A stretch of 64,000 nucleotides of DNA from Sycon ciliatum (Eukaryota; Porifera; Calcarea; Leucosolenida; Sycettidae). The notes beneath the pieces were generated by a model. It saw only the letters and a program-made list of their open reading frames with translations. It was not told the origin of the DNA and did not search any database. The translations under genes and the position numbers were made by a program. Where the stretch lies: NCBI RefSeq assembly GCF_964019385.1, contig NC_088644.1, positions 35,630,206 through 35,694,205 on the forward strand. The letters are read 5' to 3'. Shown here piece by piece: positions 31,193 through 42,200 of the stretch (position 1 is the first letter of the stretch; each line of letters starts with the position of its first letter).

Positions 31193-31328
31193 ATGCAGCG
31201 CAGCGGCGTAAAAAATCGTGACACATGTACATGCTGACTTCCTGGGATCCCGGAAACGTCGTTGACAGATTCATGCAGCGCAGCGGCGTAAAAAATCGTG
31301 ACACATGCTGACTTCCTGGGAAACGTCG
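31193..31328 (+). repeat. Two-copy direct repeat
   Basis: ATGCAGCGCAGCGGCGTAAA with downstream TCGTGACACATG, GACTTCCTGGG and AAACGTCG occurs twice in tandem, with small indels. Confidence 0.8.
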
Positions 31329-31604
31329 CTGTCATTCTTTAATCTAAGTATTGTAAGTTAGCTGTTTGCCTGTCAGTGTGTGTCAGCTCCTGGCTGATGG
31401 GGCAGGCCCCTAGGCCAGACAAGGGTTTGTAAAGGGGGACAGCATAGCAGGACATCAACTTTGAACTGGGCTTGACACTAGGTGTTGGCGGATAATCCCG
31501 GCATTATATCGAGCATTATACACCACCCGGAGCATTACGACTACGAGCATCATAAAGCATTACGAGGCCAAAAATGGCATTATACGACTTTCTACATGAC
31601 TGCA

Positions 31605-31837
31605 TACTGTAAAAGCAGAAATTTTCGGTGGTGTTTTATTTTCGGTAACTTCGGTGCCGACAATTTTTACCGAAAATAAAACGCACCGAAATTTTCGGTA
31701 CAACCGATACTGTATACATGTAGTACTAGTACACCTACCTGGAGAACGGGTTTTACCGAAAATTTCCCGCTACCGAACCGCCGATTTTGGCGAATACCGA
31801 AAATATTACACCACCGAAAATTTCTGCTTTTACAGTA
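31605..31837. mobile_element. MITE with TACTGTAAAAGCAGAAATTT termini
   Basis: Both ends carry TACTGTAAAAGCAGAAATTT with many internal ATTTTCGGT / ACCGAAAAT copies. Nested in the hAT element. A related copy lies at 54,348-54,600. Confidence 0.88.
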
Positions 31838-32247
31838 GTAGATCTACACACATCGTCAATTCGTCATGTACAGATTCGTATCGTTGGTCTTTGATTGGCA
31901 ACATTTATTACGCGATGTATTACCATGCTTACTACAACTAATTACTTACAAGCGATAGACCACCGACCGGTCCGTACACATCATGCATGGTACCAAACAG
32001 ATCGTGGCACGCAGTGCTAGTGCCAGGCGCAGTAGTGCTAGCTATAGCTGTGGTCCAGCACATGTGCAGTGTGGAAACTCTCGGAGAAACTTACTTCCGG
32101 TCCCAAAAGTCTATCTTCGGCCAGCAACTTTTTGAAGATCCAGATAACAACGCCGAACCAACGAAACAAAATTTATGTGAGCCAGCATGGAACGGTGGAG
32201 GTGCGCACACGCACACATGCCTTACCCGGTTACAGTCCACAAATTAA

Positions 32248-34832
32248 AGGGAAACTGAACGCCAAAAATAAGTATCGCTTATCCGAAGGAGAATTGGGCA
32301 CTGATTCCGATGAGCTATGTCTCGAGCTGATCAGAGAAGAGGAACCGTGTCAAATTTCATAAATAACACCTCCCATATTTGGAAATTGGCCTTGATGACG
32401 TGCGTACTGCTTAGCTGTCACCATGGCCATGCTGTGCATGCTCAGCAGTGTAATTGAATGGAAGAAAACAATTACTTTGGTGTTTTGCAGCTCTGTTTCG
32501 TTCCCTGACGGTAACCAAATCTAGATGTAGGAATCTGTTGAGCAGGAGAGTGACACATGTCTTCCCGAAGGCTGTCCAGGCTGCAGTGGTGATGAAGAAG
32601 ACACGATCATCACCCCGAGATCGATCGTAGCGAATTGGAAAACTCATGGTGAATTTGCTTCCACTCCAAGGCAATGTCGAGGTATGAAGGGTGCTTGTAC
32701 TGCCTTCCAAAGTGAAGAGGAGATGAACATGGCTTTGCATAGCTGTTGTCCTATGCCAACTTACCTACTCTTGCTGGTACCGTAGTGGCATATTGCAAAT
32801 TTCGTGGACGAACAACTCTAGTCACTAGTGGCTAGTGAGCAACACTAACAGGTGAGATTTTTCAATTCGACAAAAATTGTTTTTGTTTGAGAACTGACAG
32901 TGGCAGTCATTAGACTCAGTAGGTGTCTTTGCTGCTTCTTTCTCTTCATTGGTAGGGTTGTGCTTGAATAGTACAAGTGCTTGAAGTAAAATAAAATAAA
33001 TAGAACATGTGGAACATAAATCTAATCAAGCATCAGTACATGTATTGCGAAGTTCAACTTCAAAGCACATGAAATCACAATGATCACGAAGTTTATGTAA
33101 TCAGGAGTACACCCTGTGTTCAACGAACACATACACACATGCTGTATTGCGCACACACATGTGCGTGCACCCCCACCCCATCCCACAGACACACGCATGC
33201 AGCGCGCACATCCATACACATGTGCGTGTACCCCCCCCCCCCCACACACACACATTCCTACCCATACACATGTGCGCCGCCCCCCCCCCTCCCCCCACAC
33301 ACACACGTGTGCACATACAGATACACAAACACACACGCACGAACACACACACAAGATACGTGTAAGTGTACATGGTCTTCCTGGTGCAGATGCTGAGCCA
33401 GCACAATGGAAAATACCTCCATCAAGATGCTTGATCAAGTGTTGTGATAATGGCACTGTTTGTTTGTTTTCACAAAGAAGTGTGGGAAAGATTACAATGC
33501 ATTATAATTCATAATTGTTCTTTGCCTTGTACCGTGCAGACCAGAATGCTTCGCTATCAACTCCTGGCTTTCCATCGGCATGGTGTTCAGCTGCAGCGGC
33601 ATCTGGTCCGGGGAGTTCAAGTTGCTGGATGGCTGCACTGACACAGGATGGGTTTGCGTTGGCAATGCGATACGGCAGTCATCCCACATCACGAGCTACA
33701 TGTTTATGTAATTTATATTGTCGCTCGTCCAGCAACGTCAAGGCTCTGCATGTAAACACAGGAGAACACCATAATACTACTCAGGGGATAATAATTTTGG
33801 ATATCAATTTCGTGACAATTATTAGATTCACACAATATTCACAACGTATGCAACACAATGTTGTCTATTGACACTACTTCAAACTGAAGTGCTCACTACT
33901 CCTCTCCCGTTTTCATCTCCCTCTACCTTATGAATACTCTGTATTACTGGTTTCGTTTCTACCCTTTCCATTGCTGCCAGCTCCCAGCCTTTTTCAATGC
34001 ACAGCACCACCTTGACAGTCATTTTTGTGATTTGATGTACACATACTTTGAAGTTCAAATTCGAATTACATGATCAGATTTTTGTTCCACATTTTCTATT
34101 TATTTTTACTTCAAGCACAACCCTACCGATGAAGGGAAAGAAGCAGCAGAGAGACACCTACTGAGTCTAATGACTGCCACTGTCAGTTCTCAAACAAAAA
34201 CAATTTTTGTCGAATTGAAAAATCTCACCTGTTAGTGTTGCTCACTAGCCACTAGTGACTAGAGTTGTTCGTCCACGAAATTTGCAATATGCCACTACGG
34301 TACCAGCAAGAGTAGGTAAGTTGGCATAGGACAACAGCTATGCAAAGCCATGTTCATCTCCTCTTCACTTTGGAAGGCAGTACAAGCACCCTTCATACCT
34401 CGACATTGCCTTGGAGTGGAAGCAAATTCACCATGAGTTTTCCAATTCGCTACGATCGATCTCGGGGTGATGATCGTGTCTTCTTCATCACCACTGCAGC
34501 CTGGACAGCCTTCGGGAAGACATGTGTCACTCTCCTGCTCAACAGATTCCTACATCTAGATTTGGTTACCGTCAGGGAACGAAACAGAGCTGCAAAACAC
34601 CAAAGTAATTGTTTTCTTCCATTCAATTACACTGCTGAGCATGCACAGCATGGCCATGGTGACAGCTAAGCAGTACGCACGTCATCAAGGCCAATTTCCA
34701 AATATGGGAGGTGTTATTTATGAAATTTGACACGGTTCCTCTTCTCTGATCGGCTCGAGACATAGCTCATCGGAATCAGTGCCCAATTCTCCTTCGGATA
34801 AGCCATACTTATTTTTGGCGTTCAGTTTCCCT
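32248..34832. mobile_element. TTAA-type foldback element nested in the hAT element
   Basis: Ends AGGGAAACTGAACGCC in inverted orientation, each flanked by TTAA (32,244-32,247 and 34,833-34,836), the target of piggyBac and Kolobok families. Terminal arms of about 790 bp (32,248-33,040 against 34,065-34,832) are nearly identical; a 109-codon frame in each (32,411-32,740 minus, 34,340-34,669 plus) gives the same peptide. The centre contains CA/C-rich tracts (33,130-33,355). No transposase is recognised. Confidence 0.85.
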
Positions 34833-34965
34833 TTAATGTATTGTTACAAAAAAACATTCTTCATCGAAGCAAGAGTCCATGTCTTTGTCGATGTCGAAGA
34901 GTAATGCTGGACTTTCACCGGACATTGACCATTGTGTAAGACCAGCTAACTAGCAGCCAACGCTG

Positions 34966-35441
34966 ATGGCTGACTCGCCGCGATGCCGTTCTTGGGATTG
35001 GGAGGAAGCTGGGCTTTCTCCAGATGAGCTTTTGGCGGAGTCCTCTGATGATAGTGACGTCGTCGAGTTGGAAACTGCAGATCCTGCCGCGATAGCGAGG
35101 AAGCGGTCTTTTCAGAAAACACTTCAAAACAGCTATTACCAAGACTGAAAATCTTTCCAAAAGGACGCGAGTAGCTCATGGACAGAGCACTGAAGTGGCC
35201 ATCAGTGCCGAAACACGGGTGCGGGAGTTCCCAGATGAGCCGCTCAAAAGAGACTGGCAAGTTAGTGTGCCTGGCATGCCATACAACATTGTCAGGGAAG
35301 AAGAGTATAATCATGTCCCATATTGCTACCGCAAGACACAAACAAGGAAAGTCCCGTTTGGAGAGGGAAACTCAGAGGCAGAAGCTGGTCAAGGAGTCCT
35401 TCTTGGCGTATCCTCTTTGTGCCACCTCAATAATATTATAA
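34966..35441 (+). pseudogene. Decayed hAT-type zinc-finger reading frame
   Basis: Frame 34,966-35,148 starts MADSPRCRSWDWEEAG, then stops. A second frame (35,178-35,441) contains LVCLACHTTLSGKKS and a later H-x5-H, a C2H2/BED-like finger of the CGGBP1/hAT N-terminal type. The preceding EFPDEPLKRDW lies in yet another frame. At least two disruptions make this a pseudogene, probably of the host hAT element's own transposase or an accessory protein. No DDE or dimerisation domain is found. Confidence 0.55.
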
Positions 35442-36075
35442 CTGTATGTGTTTGTACCTACAGTGCATTTCAAAACTATAGACGCGTAGGGTTTCTGAAA
35501 TATTTCAAATTTGGCTGGAACTTTTTGAGAATAGTTTTCGGAATATTGCTCAGGATCGCTCCACAATTACTCTCATTATAGTTTCTAAAGGATTGGATAA
35601 CAGACGCCCAATTTGGAAAAATTTATGCACAAAGTGATCACAGATTTTATGTGGTATAGATGCTGGCATAACGGTTTTTGCCTAGGTACGCGTCTATAGT
35701 TTTGAAATGGACTGTAGCGTACATGTTTACCTGATATTGTATTATGTGTTTATCATAGCATGGGTGCAATAATATAGCGTTTTTCTTAGCCCAATACCGC
35801 AAGGTTAAGGTGTTTATATTCCATCCCGCGGAGCATTATCAGCATTATTTGGAGCATTATATGGCCTTTTGTGGAGCATTACTGAGAGCATTATATCCCA
35901 TATTACCGAGCATTATCCGCCAACACCTACTTGACACCGCTCAGCTGTATGCGCATGTGTGTACCGCTTATTCCACGGCTGCATGGCCAGCACCCTGGCC
36001 TGGGCCTGGGGCCGCTAGACGTGCGACCGGATTTCCATGTCCACAACAGTCAGTACTACTGTACTACTCCAGTGC

Positions 36076-36142
36076 TGGCAACTGAAATCCGACCTCCTGG
36101 GCGGGGCGCCGCGCCGCCCAGGAGGTCGGATTTCAGTTGCCA
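36076..36142. repeat. Perfect GC-rich palindrome
   Basis: A 28 bp stem starting GGCAACTGAAATCCGACCTC, with a nine-base GC core as loop, 67 bp in all. Flanking AGTG / CACT extends the pairing. It lies between the hAT element and the inner edge of the right arm. Confidence 0.92.
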
Positions 36143-36449
36143 ACACTGTACTACTTACTACTGTACTACTTAGTACTTACTACTACTAGTAATAGTATGC
36201 GCGCGGCCTGGATCGGATGCACGATGTAGCCTTGTACTTGTACTTTGTAGGCTGTCGTGAGCTACATGTAGCACGGGTAGTTTAGAAGAAGTAAAGAAGT
36301 AACCGCGTAGTTGAACTACTTGTAGATTCTGTGACTGTGTACTTCAAAGTAGAACTAATCAAATCCTGAAGAAGTGGCAAAGAGGAGTCTGGAACAGCCG
36401 CTAGTGTTACTTTTAGTCTTATGTATTACTCATCAGACAGTAGGCAGTG

Positions 36450-36514
36450 TGTCAACGGTCACTCGTTGTAAGAATCGCGACCAGAATCGCTAGCGTCAGG
36501 AGTGAATCAAGGAG
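36450..36514 (+). other. Conserved splice donor, presumed 5' non-coding exon of gene B
   Basis: AAGGAG|GTAAGGAC with the cut after 36,514, mirrored upstream of gene A at 15,046. The start coordinate is nominal. No start codon with a useful frame is seen, so it is taken as leader. Confidence 0.4.
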
Positions 36515-36977
36515 GTAAGGACTCTGGACCTACAATGTTGGTGCACTAATCAAGAGTGTCCGAGAATCCGCAGTATTCCACTGCACTCTATCTCTAAAGT
36601 ACTGAAGTAGACCGCCTGGAGTTCCGTATCGAGTCTACTTGCAGTGTTGCAGTGTTGCGGTACGGGCGTGTGTGGCAGGCACTGCATGATGGAAAAAAGA
36701 GAACTGATAAACGCGCGCGTCTAAATATGTGACATAGGTGCATGTGTGTGGTGTGTGTGCATGCGTGCGTGCGTGCGTGTGTGTGCTTCTGCAATCCGGA
36801 ATTTTCACGCCGTAGCCTGCAGTGCATAGAATCTAGGAGTCGTGACAGATATTCCACCAATCTGGCCAACCAGACTCGGAAAAAGCTAACCGAACGTGCT
36901 GTGCCGGCCGAGACAAGTGACGATTATTATTGCTTATCGCAATATCGGTTTACGAGTATAGTGTGGTTTTATCAATA

Positions 36978-37971
36978 CAGTCGACCTACCCTTAGTCCAA
37001 AACAAAAAATAGGCTTGTTTCCGGTCGGCAACCCCTCAAAAAGGAGACTCGGTCGGCCGGAATGAAACTTTTTTGGATACTTTTTTTGGTTCCTGGTATT
37101 GATGGACAAGAGCACCCACACATGTACATTGTACATATATCATGGCAAGGATCAATGTCAAAGTTGACTGACTCACTGTTCTTGTACAGCATGTGGTGTA
37201 TTCCTGTTTTCGTACATCCTGAGAAATCAAGCAAACAGTTCGAGTCCTTCCAGCTCCGTTATTCTAGCTCGTATCGACCCCGGAGGTTTTCGAGCCGACA
37301 ACTGAGAATCTCTGCTACCTTGTGGGTGTTTCGATTGTGGAATTCGGTTGAGATTTGACTGAGTTATGACTCGTTGAGTGCACTTGCACACATGGCATTG
37401 CCGCCGTTTGTATACATTTGGGACCAAAAAAAGTTTCAGAATTTGGGAAAAAGTGGCCCGGTCGGGCGACCGGAAACAAGGTCATTATTTGTTTGGGCCT
37501 TATAACGATAACCCCTTATAAGGATATTTTTCTGTCAAACCAAATCACTCCATTGACTTTTGTATACAATGCCTTACCTCTATAACAATGTTGCTATAAC
37601 GATATTACCCCTATAACAATATAACATGGGCTGACCAATCGACATTTTCCATTTTATAACAATATCCAGCAGGGAATATGTAAAATCCACTGTCAAGGTA
37701 GGGCAAGCTTCACTTGATAAGTCGCTGGGACATGACGAAATGCAATGGGGGCACCAGTGGGCACCTTGCTGTGTACATAATGTGCATTGTACATACCTTA
37801 ATTAAGAGTTGTTGACGCCATGAAGAGTGTAAAAAACTAACTAAATTCATGCATTGTGACGTACATGTACATGTATGTGTATGAATGAACCAGTTACCCT
37901 TATAACAATATTACACTTATAACAATATTTCTTGGTCGGATGCGAATATCGTTATAAGGGTTGGTCGACTG
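36978..37971. mobile_element. pogo/Tigger-like element, right arm only
   Basis: Termini CAGTCGACC and GGTCGACTG, flanked by TA on both sides (36,976-36,977 and 37,972-37,973). The left arm has a single TA at the matching site (near 8,030). The interior carries repeated TATAACAATATTAC-like motifs. A Harbinger-like MITE is nested inside. No transposase. Confidence 0.8.
36995..37499. mobile_element. Harbinger-like MITE, copy 3
   Basis: Inserted in the pogo-like element with TTA on both sides (36,992-36,994 and 37,500-37,502). Same family as 7,505-8,028. Confidence 0.75.
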
Positions 37972-37974
37972 TAA

Positions 37975-38519
37975 GGCCAAAACAAAATTCATATTAACAG
38001 ACCTTGTTTAAAGTCAGCCGATCGGGCCACCTTTTCTCAAATTCTGAACATTTTTGGTCCCAAATGTATACGAACGGTGCCAATGCCACACATGTATGTG
38101 CAAGTGCACTCAACGAGTCATAACTCAGTCAAATCTCAACCGAATTCCACAATCGAAATACCCACAAGGTAGCAGAGAATCTCAGCTGTCGGCTCGAAAA
38201 CCCCGGGGGTCGATACGAGCTAGAATAACGGAGCTGGAAGCACTCGAACCGTTTGCTTGGTTTCTCAGGATGTACGAAAACAGGAATACACCAAATGCCG
38301 CAGGCTGTACAAGAACAGTGAGTCAGTCAACTTTGCCATTGACCCTTGCCATGATAATGTACAATGACTATGTACATGTGTAGGTGTTCTTGTCCATCAA
38401 CACCACAACGATTGAGGAACCAAAAAAAGTATCCAAGAAAAGTTTCCTTCTGGCCGACCGAGTCTCCTTTTTGAGGAGTTGCTGATCCGAAACAAGCCTA
38501 TTTTGTTTTTGTTTTGGCC
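37975..38519. mobile_element. Harbinger-like MITE, copy 4
   Basis: Mirror partner of copy 1 in the left arm, flanked by TAA (37,972-37,974 and 38,520-38,522). Confidence 0.75.
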
Positions 38520-39238
38520 TAATGACACCGCTATCAGTGCAGGAATGCTAATCTGTACGAATGGAATCATCTGATGGCATGGGTTTTTCAGTGTGATTTT
38601 TTTACTTCAAAGACAATCCTACCTATTAATTATGAGAGAAAAGAAGCGAGAAGGACCAGGTACAGCCAATGGCAGTAATCACACAAGGTGGCTGTGCCAG
38701 TAGGGCTCAACCCGCAACAGACCGTCTCAGCTTCATTCAGTTACGAAGGCAAGACCAGCGAGTGCTAGTACATACCCGGAGGGGGGAAATTTCATCTTTT
38801 CCTTCTCTAACTAAGTTACTTTTGCTTGCGTGGCTTAGTCCAGGAAGAAGCCAGATCTCATCTCGTACAGATTGGCAAACGATCAATGTATGCTGTACCT
38901 GTACCATCATTTATTTATTTAATTATTTAATTATCTCTACTCCTCGTAGCATGTCAAGACAGCCAATTGTATTGAGGAGAGGGTTAGACCAACCACGGAA
39001 GAAAAGAAAATCACGTACGCAAAAGGGGAAGGGATGAGCAAGTTACAAAAGCAATGATGTCCAGTGCTTCTCAATGACATAATAATTGGATCGCGTGAGT
39101 AAAGTTGGCGCCCTGGCCCTGCACCAGTGCACGTCCCAGTGCTGACAGGTCTGGGGCTGCACCACACGGTCCGTGCGTGGCATTGACTCGCTTGGTCACT
39201 GTTCATCTCCATGTGTGCTATACTTGTTCTCTCTTCAG

Positions 39239-42200
39239 ATGGCGGCACCCCAGATTGTGGCAAAATATCCATTAGAACTCAACGATGGTGATCATGTGTT
39301 TGTGCACCGCTTTAGCCTTACATGGCAGAGGAAGATTGTGGATGGAACCCGTGTTGTACAATACCCGTATTCACATAACGGTAAGTCACCAGTACACGCG
39401 CTGCTCGCCATTGATAATCATGTGTGGTGTACATATAGCAACTCACCTCACTGCGCTGCACTGTACTCCTGGGTAGCCCTAATGACTTCCGCATAGGGGT
39501 CAAAGGTAGGGGTGAAAGGGGTGATCCGGGTAACCCGGGTACCCGTCTGTTTAGCTGCTGATCCGTTAGCAAACGAGTACCCGATAGTCTTGTAGGATTG
39601 TAGGGTACAGTATTAGAAGCTTGCTTGTACAGTTGTACAGTTCAGTGCACAGTTTTGAGTGTGTTTTCCCTCGTTCAATCCTGCTACATATCACGGTATC
39701 CATTGTAGCTACGACAATTTCGACTGTTAGCATGTAGCGCAGTGATTGTGCACACTGTGCTTGTCGCGGTGTAGTGTACTTGTATGACTTCGCATATCCT
39801 TCCGACGTGAAATCCGGAAGGCTACTGTAGCAATTGTTGCCCGAAAATCGCTCTCCTATCAGAATGCCTGCAAAAGACATGTTGCGCTTACGATCCCAAG
39901 CAAATGAAACGTTTTTGGAAAAAGTATGGCGGATAAAGGGTACCCGATAACCCGCCCGTTAACCCGATAACCCGCCCGTGAGCTCAGGCGTGTCCCAGCC
40001 AGAAAGTGCCGGACATCCTAACTTGCTAGCCCAGACTTGCAGGTGATCGTGCACCCACGGATAGCACTCAAGCGTACTGACTGCAGTACATGTACACTGC
40101 TTAAACCATAGCATATTCATCCTCTGCGTTTGCTTGACCCATACTCGCCATTGCAAATATAACATTGTCAGGCCCGAACAAAGAATAACCTTGTTTCGGG
40201 CCGGCCGACCAGGTCATTTCCCCAAAACACGTGCCACACATACTGATGGCCTGGGGGAGGGAAAAAGACCCAAGTGCCATCAGTATGTGTGGCACGTGTT
40301 GTGAGCTGCCTTTGGAGTGAAAAACTTGTCAGCGCCTTCTAGGTTCAGCCTGTTCCCATAGCTCAGTGGTTAGAGCATTGCTCATGACAAGCAGGGTCCC
40401 AGGTTCGAGTCCTGGTGGGTCTGGCGTTTTTTTCTCTTTTCAGGCAGTTCACTTCCCCGACTGATACTTTGAATTTGAAGTTCTCCCAATCCTTTCCAAA
40501 TTAAATCACTTTCTTTCACCTCTGGTAGTTTCCAGAAACTGACCGTGGTTGGTCCCCTGGGGGAGGGAAAAAGACCCAAGTGCCATCAGTATGTGTGGCA
40601 CGTGTTGTGAGCTGCCTTTGGAGTGAAAAACTTGTCAGCGCCTTCTAGGTTCAGCCTGGTCCCATAGCTCAGTGGTTAGAGCATTGCTCATGACAAGCAG
40701 GGTCCCAGGTTCGAGTCCTGGTGGGTCTGGCGTTTTTTTCTCTTTTCAGGCAGTTCACTTCCCCGACTGATACTTTGAATTTGAAGTTCTCCCAATCCTT
40801 TCCAAATTAAATCACTTTCTTTCACCTCTGGTAGTTTCCAGAAACTGACCGTGGTTGGTCCCCTGGGGGAGGAAAAAAGACCCAAGTGCCATCAGTATGT
40901 GTGGCACGTGTTATGAGCTGCCTTTGGAGTGAAAAACTTGTCAGCGCCTTCTAGGTTCAGCCTGGTCCCATAGCTCAGTGGTTAGAGCATTGCTCATGAC
41001 AAGCAGGGTCCCAGGTTCGAGTCCTGGTGGGTCTGGCGTTTTTTTCTCTTTTCAGGCAGTTCACTTCCCCGACTGATACTTTGAATTTGAAGTTCTCCCA
41101 ATCCTTTCCAAATAATAATAATAATAATAATAAGACCGCAAACTCCAACGCAGACACTTACGCATTTTGGAAACTTCCCTTTTCAACTCCAAAACGGTCT
41201 CTTCCTTGCGATTAAATTTAAAATTATCTGACGCACCCATGCACACATATACACAACACACAACGAGGAACACAGAGCCATTTTTGCTTGCAATGCTTAT
41301 TTCATTGGAAATTATCTGGTCACTTACATGGCAATGATTGATTGATCAGAACCTATCTGCAGGCAGCATGCCGACGAGTATGGTTAACAATACATCTGTT
41401 GCCAGGGGCCACCTCACAGCCTCACTGGCTATGCCTACATAGACATGGCCACTATAGGGCCAAACTGCAATAGACGGCCACCGCACGGCCAGATAGAAAC
41501 ACGGGCACCGCACGGCCTAGTACAGCACAAACACACAGAACACGAGGACAATAGAGACCTTTTGCAGTCCGAATTTCGTGCAACATTTCGTTTGGCCGAG
41601 TTCCGAAAGTGGCGTGAAATTCGGTGCTAGCTTTCTTTTGCAGATCGAAAATTCTGGTTTCGTGGCTCTTGCTCGATAGCGCTGCCAGAAAGAAATTCAA
41701 AAAGTCGGTAACGCTATTCTCATGGTGTTGACGATGGAATCAGAGGAAAAGGACGCATTGCTTTCTCTTACTGCAGTGTCCTCGTAGCCAGAAGAACCAC
41801 GTACAAATGGGTTTTCCCTAGCCTGCAGTTGGCGAAGAAGGATGAGGTCCATGCCCAAATCGAAAGTAGCGTATCCTCGGCTTGGAGGTTTCCCTTGTTG
41901 GACCTGAGCTTGGCAAGTTGAAAGCATCCGCTGCCCCCAAATAAGACGCAGTGGGTGTCGTGGGCGTTTTCAAAAGAAGAAGACGCTTCCACAGATTTTG
42001 ATAGGAGCTTACACACGACACGAGCACGCTGAAAAACGTTTCAAAACGTTACAACGAAAAACGGCCTTCAAAGTGTTTATCAATCGTTTTCGTTCCGTTT
42101 CTCGTGTAGACGGCAAAAACGTTTTACTACTAGGAGCCTCATACTCAAAACATGCCGCCACCAGGCCAGCCTATTGCACGTGGCCATTGTGCGCCGAAAA

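Larger units (their letters stand above)
31479..35929 (+). mobile_element. hAT-like DNA transposon, 4.45 kb, decayed and nested
   Basis: Termini TAGGTGTTGGCGGATAAT and its inverse ATTATCCGCCAACACCTA, with a perfect 8 bp duplication CTTGACAC (31,471-31,478 and 35,930-35,937). Subterminal regions hold many GCATTA / GAGCATTAT motifs in opposite orientations at the two ends, as expected for transposase binding sites. Inside are a MITE, a TTAA element and a decayed zinc-finger frame. The termini resemble the two smaller MITEs at 21,432 and 48,941, so these may be its non-autonomous partners. Confidence 0.88.
40253..41105 (+). repeat. 306 bp tandem repeat, about 2.8 copies, each with a tRNA-like gene
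   Basis: Unit starts (GGGGGAGG) fall at 40,253, 40,559 and 40,865. Copies are almost identical, so the amplification is recent. The third copy ends in an (AAT)n tract near 41,111. Confidence 0.92.

Noticed and set aside
32411-32740. Identical 109-codon frames at 32,411 and 34,340 as a duplicated gene
   Set aside because: They lie in the arms of a foldback with TTAA target sites; the protein has no recognisable domain and the conservation is explained by arm identity.
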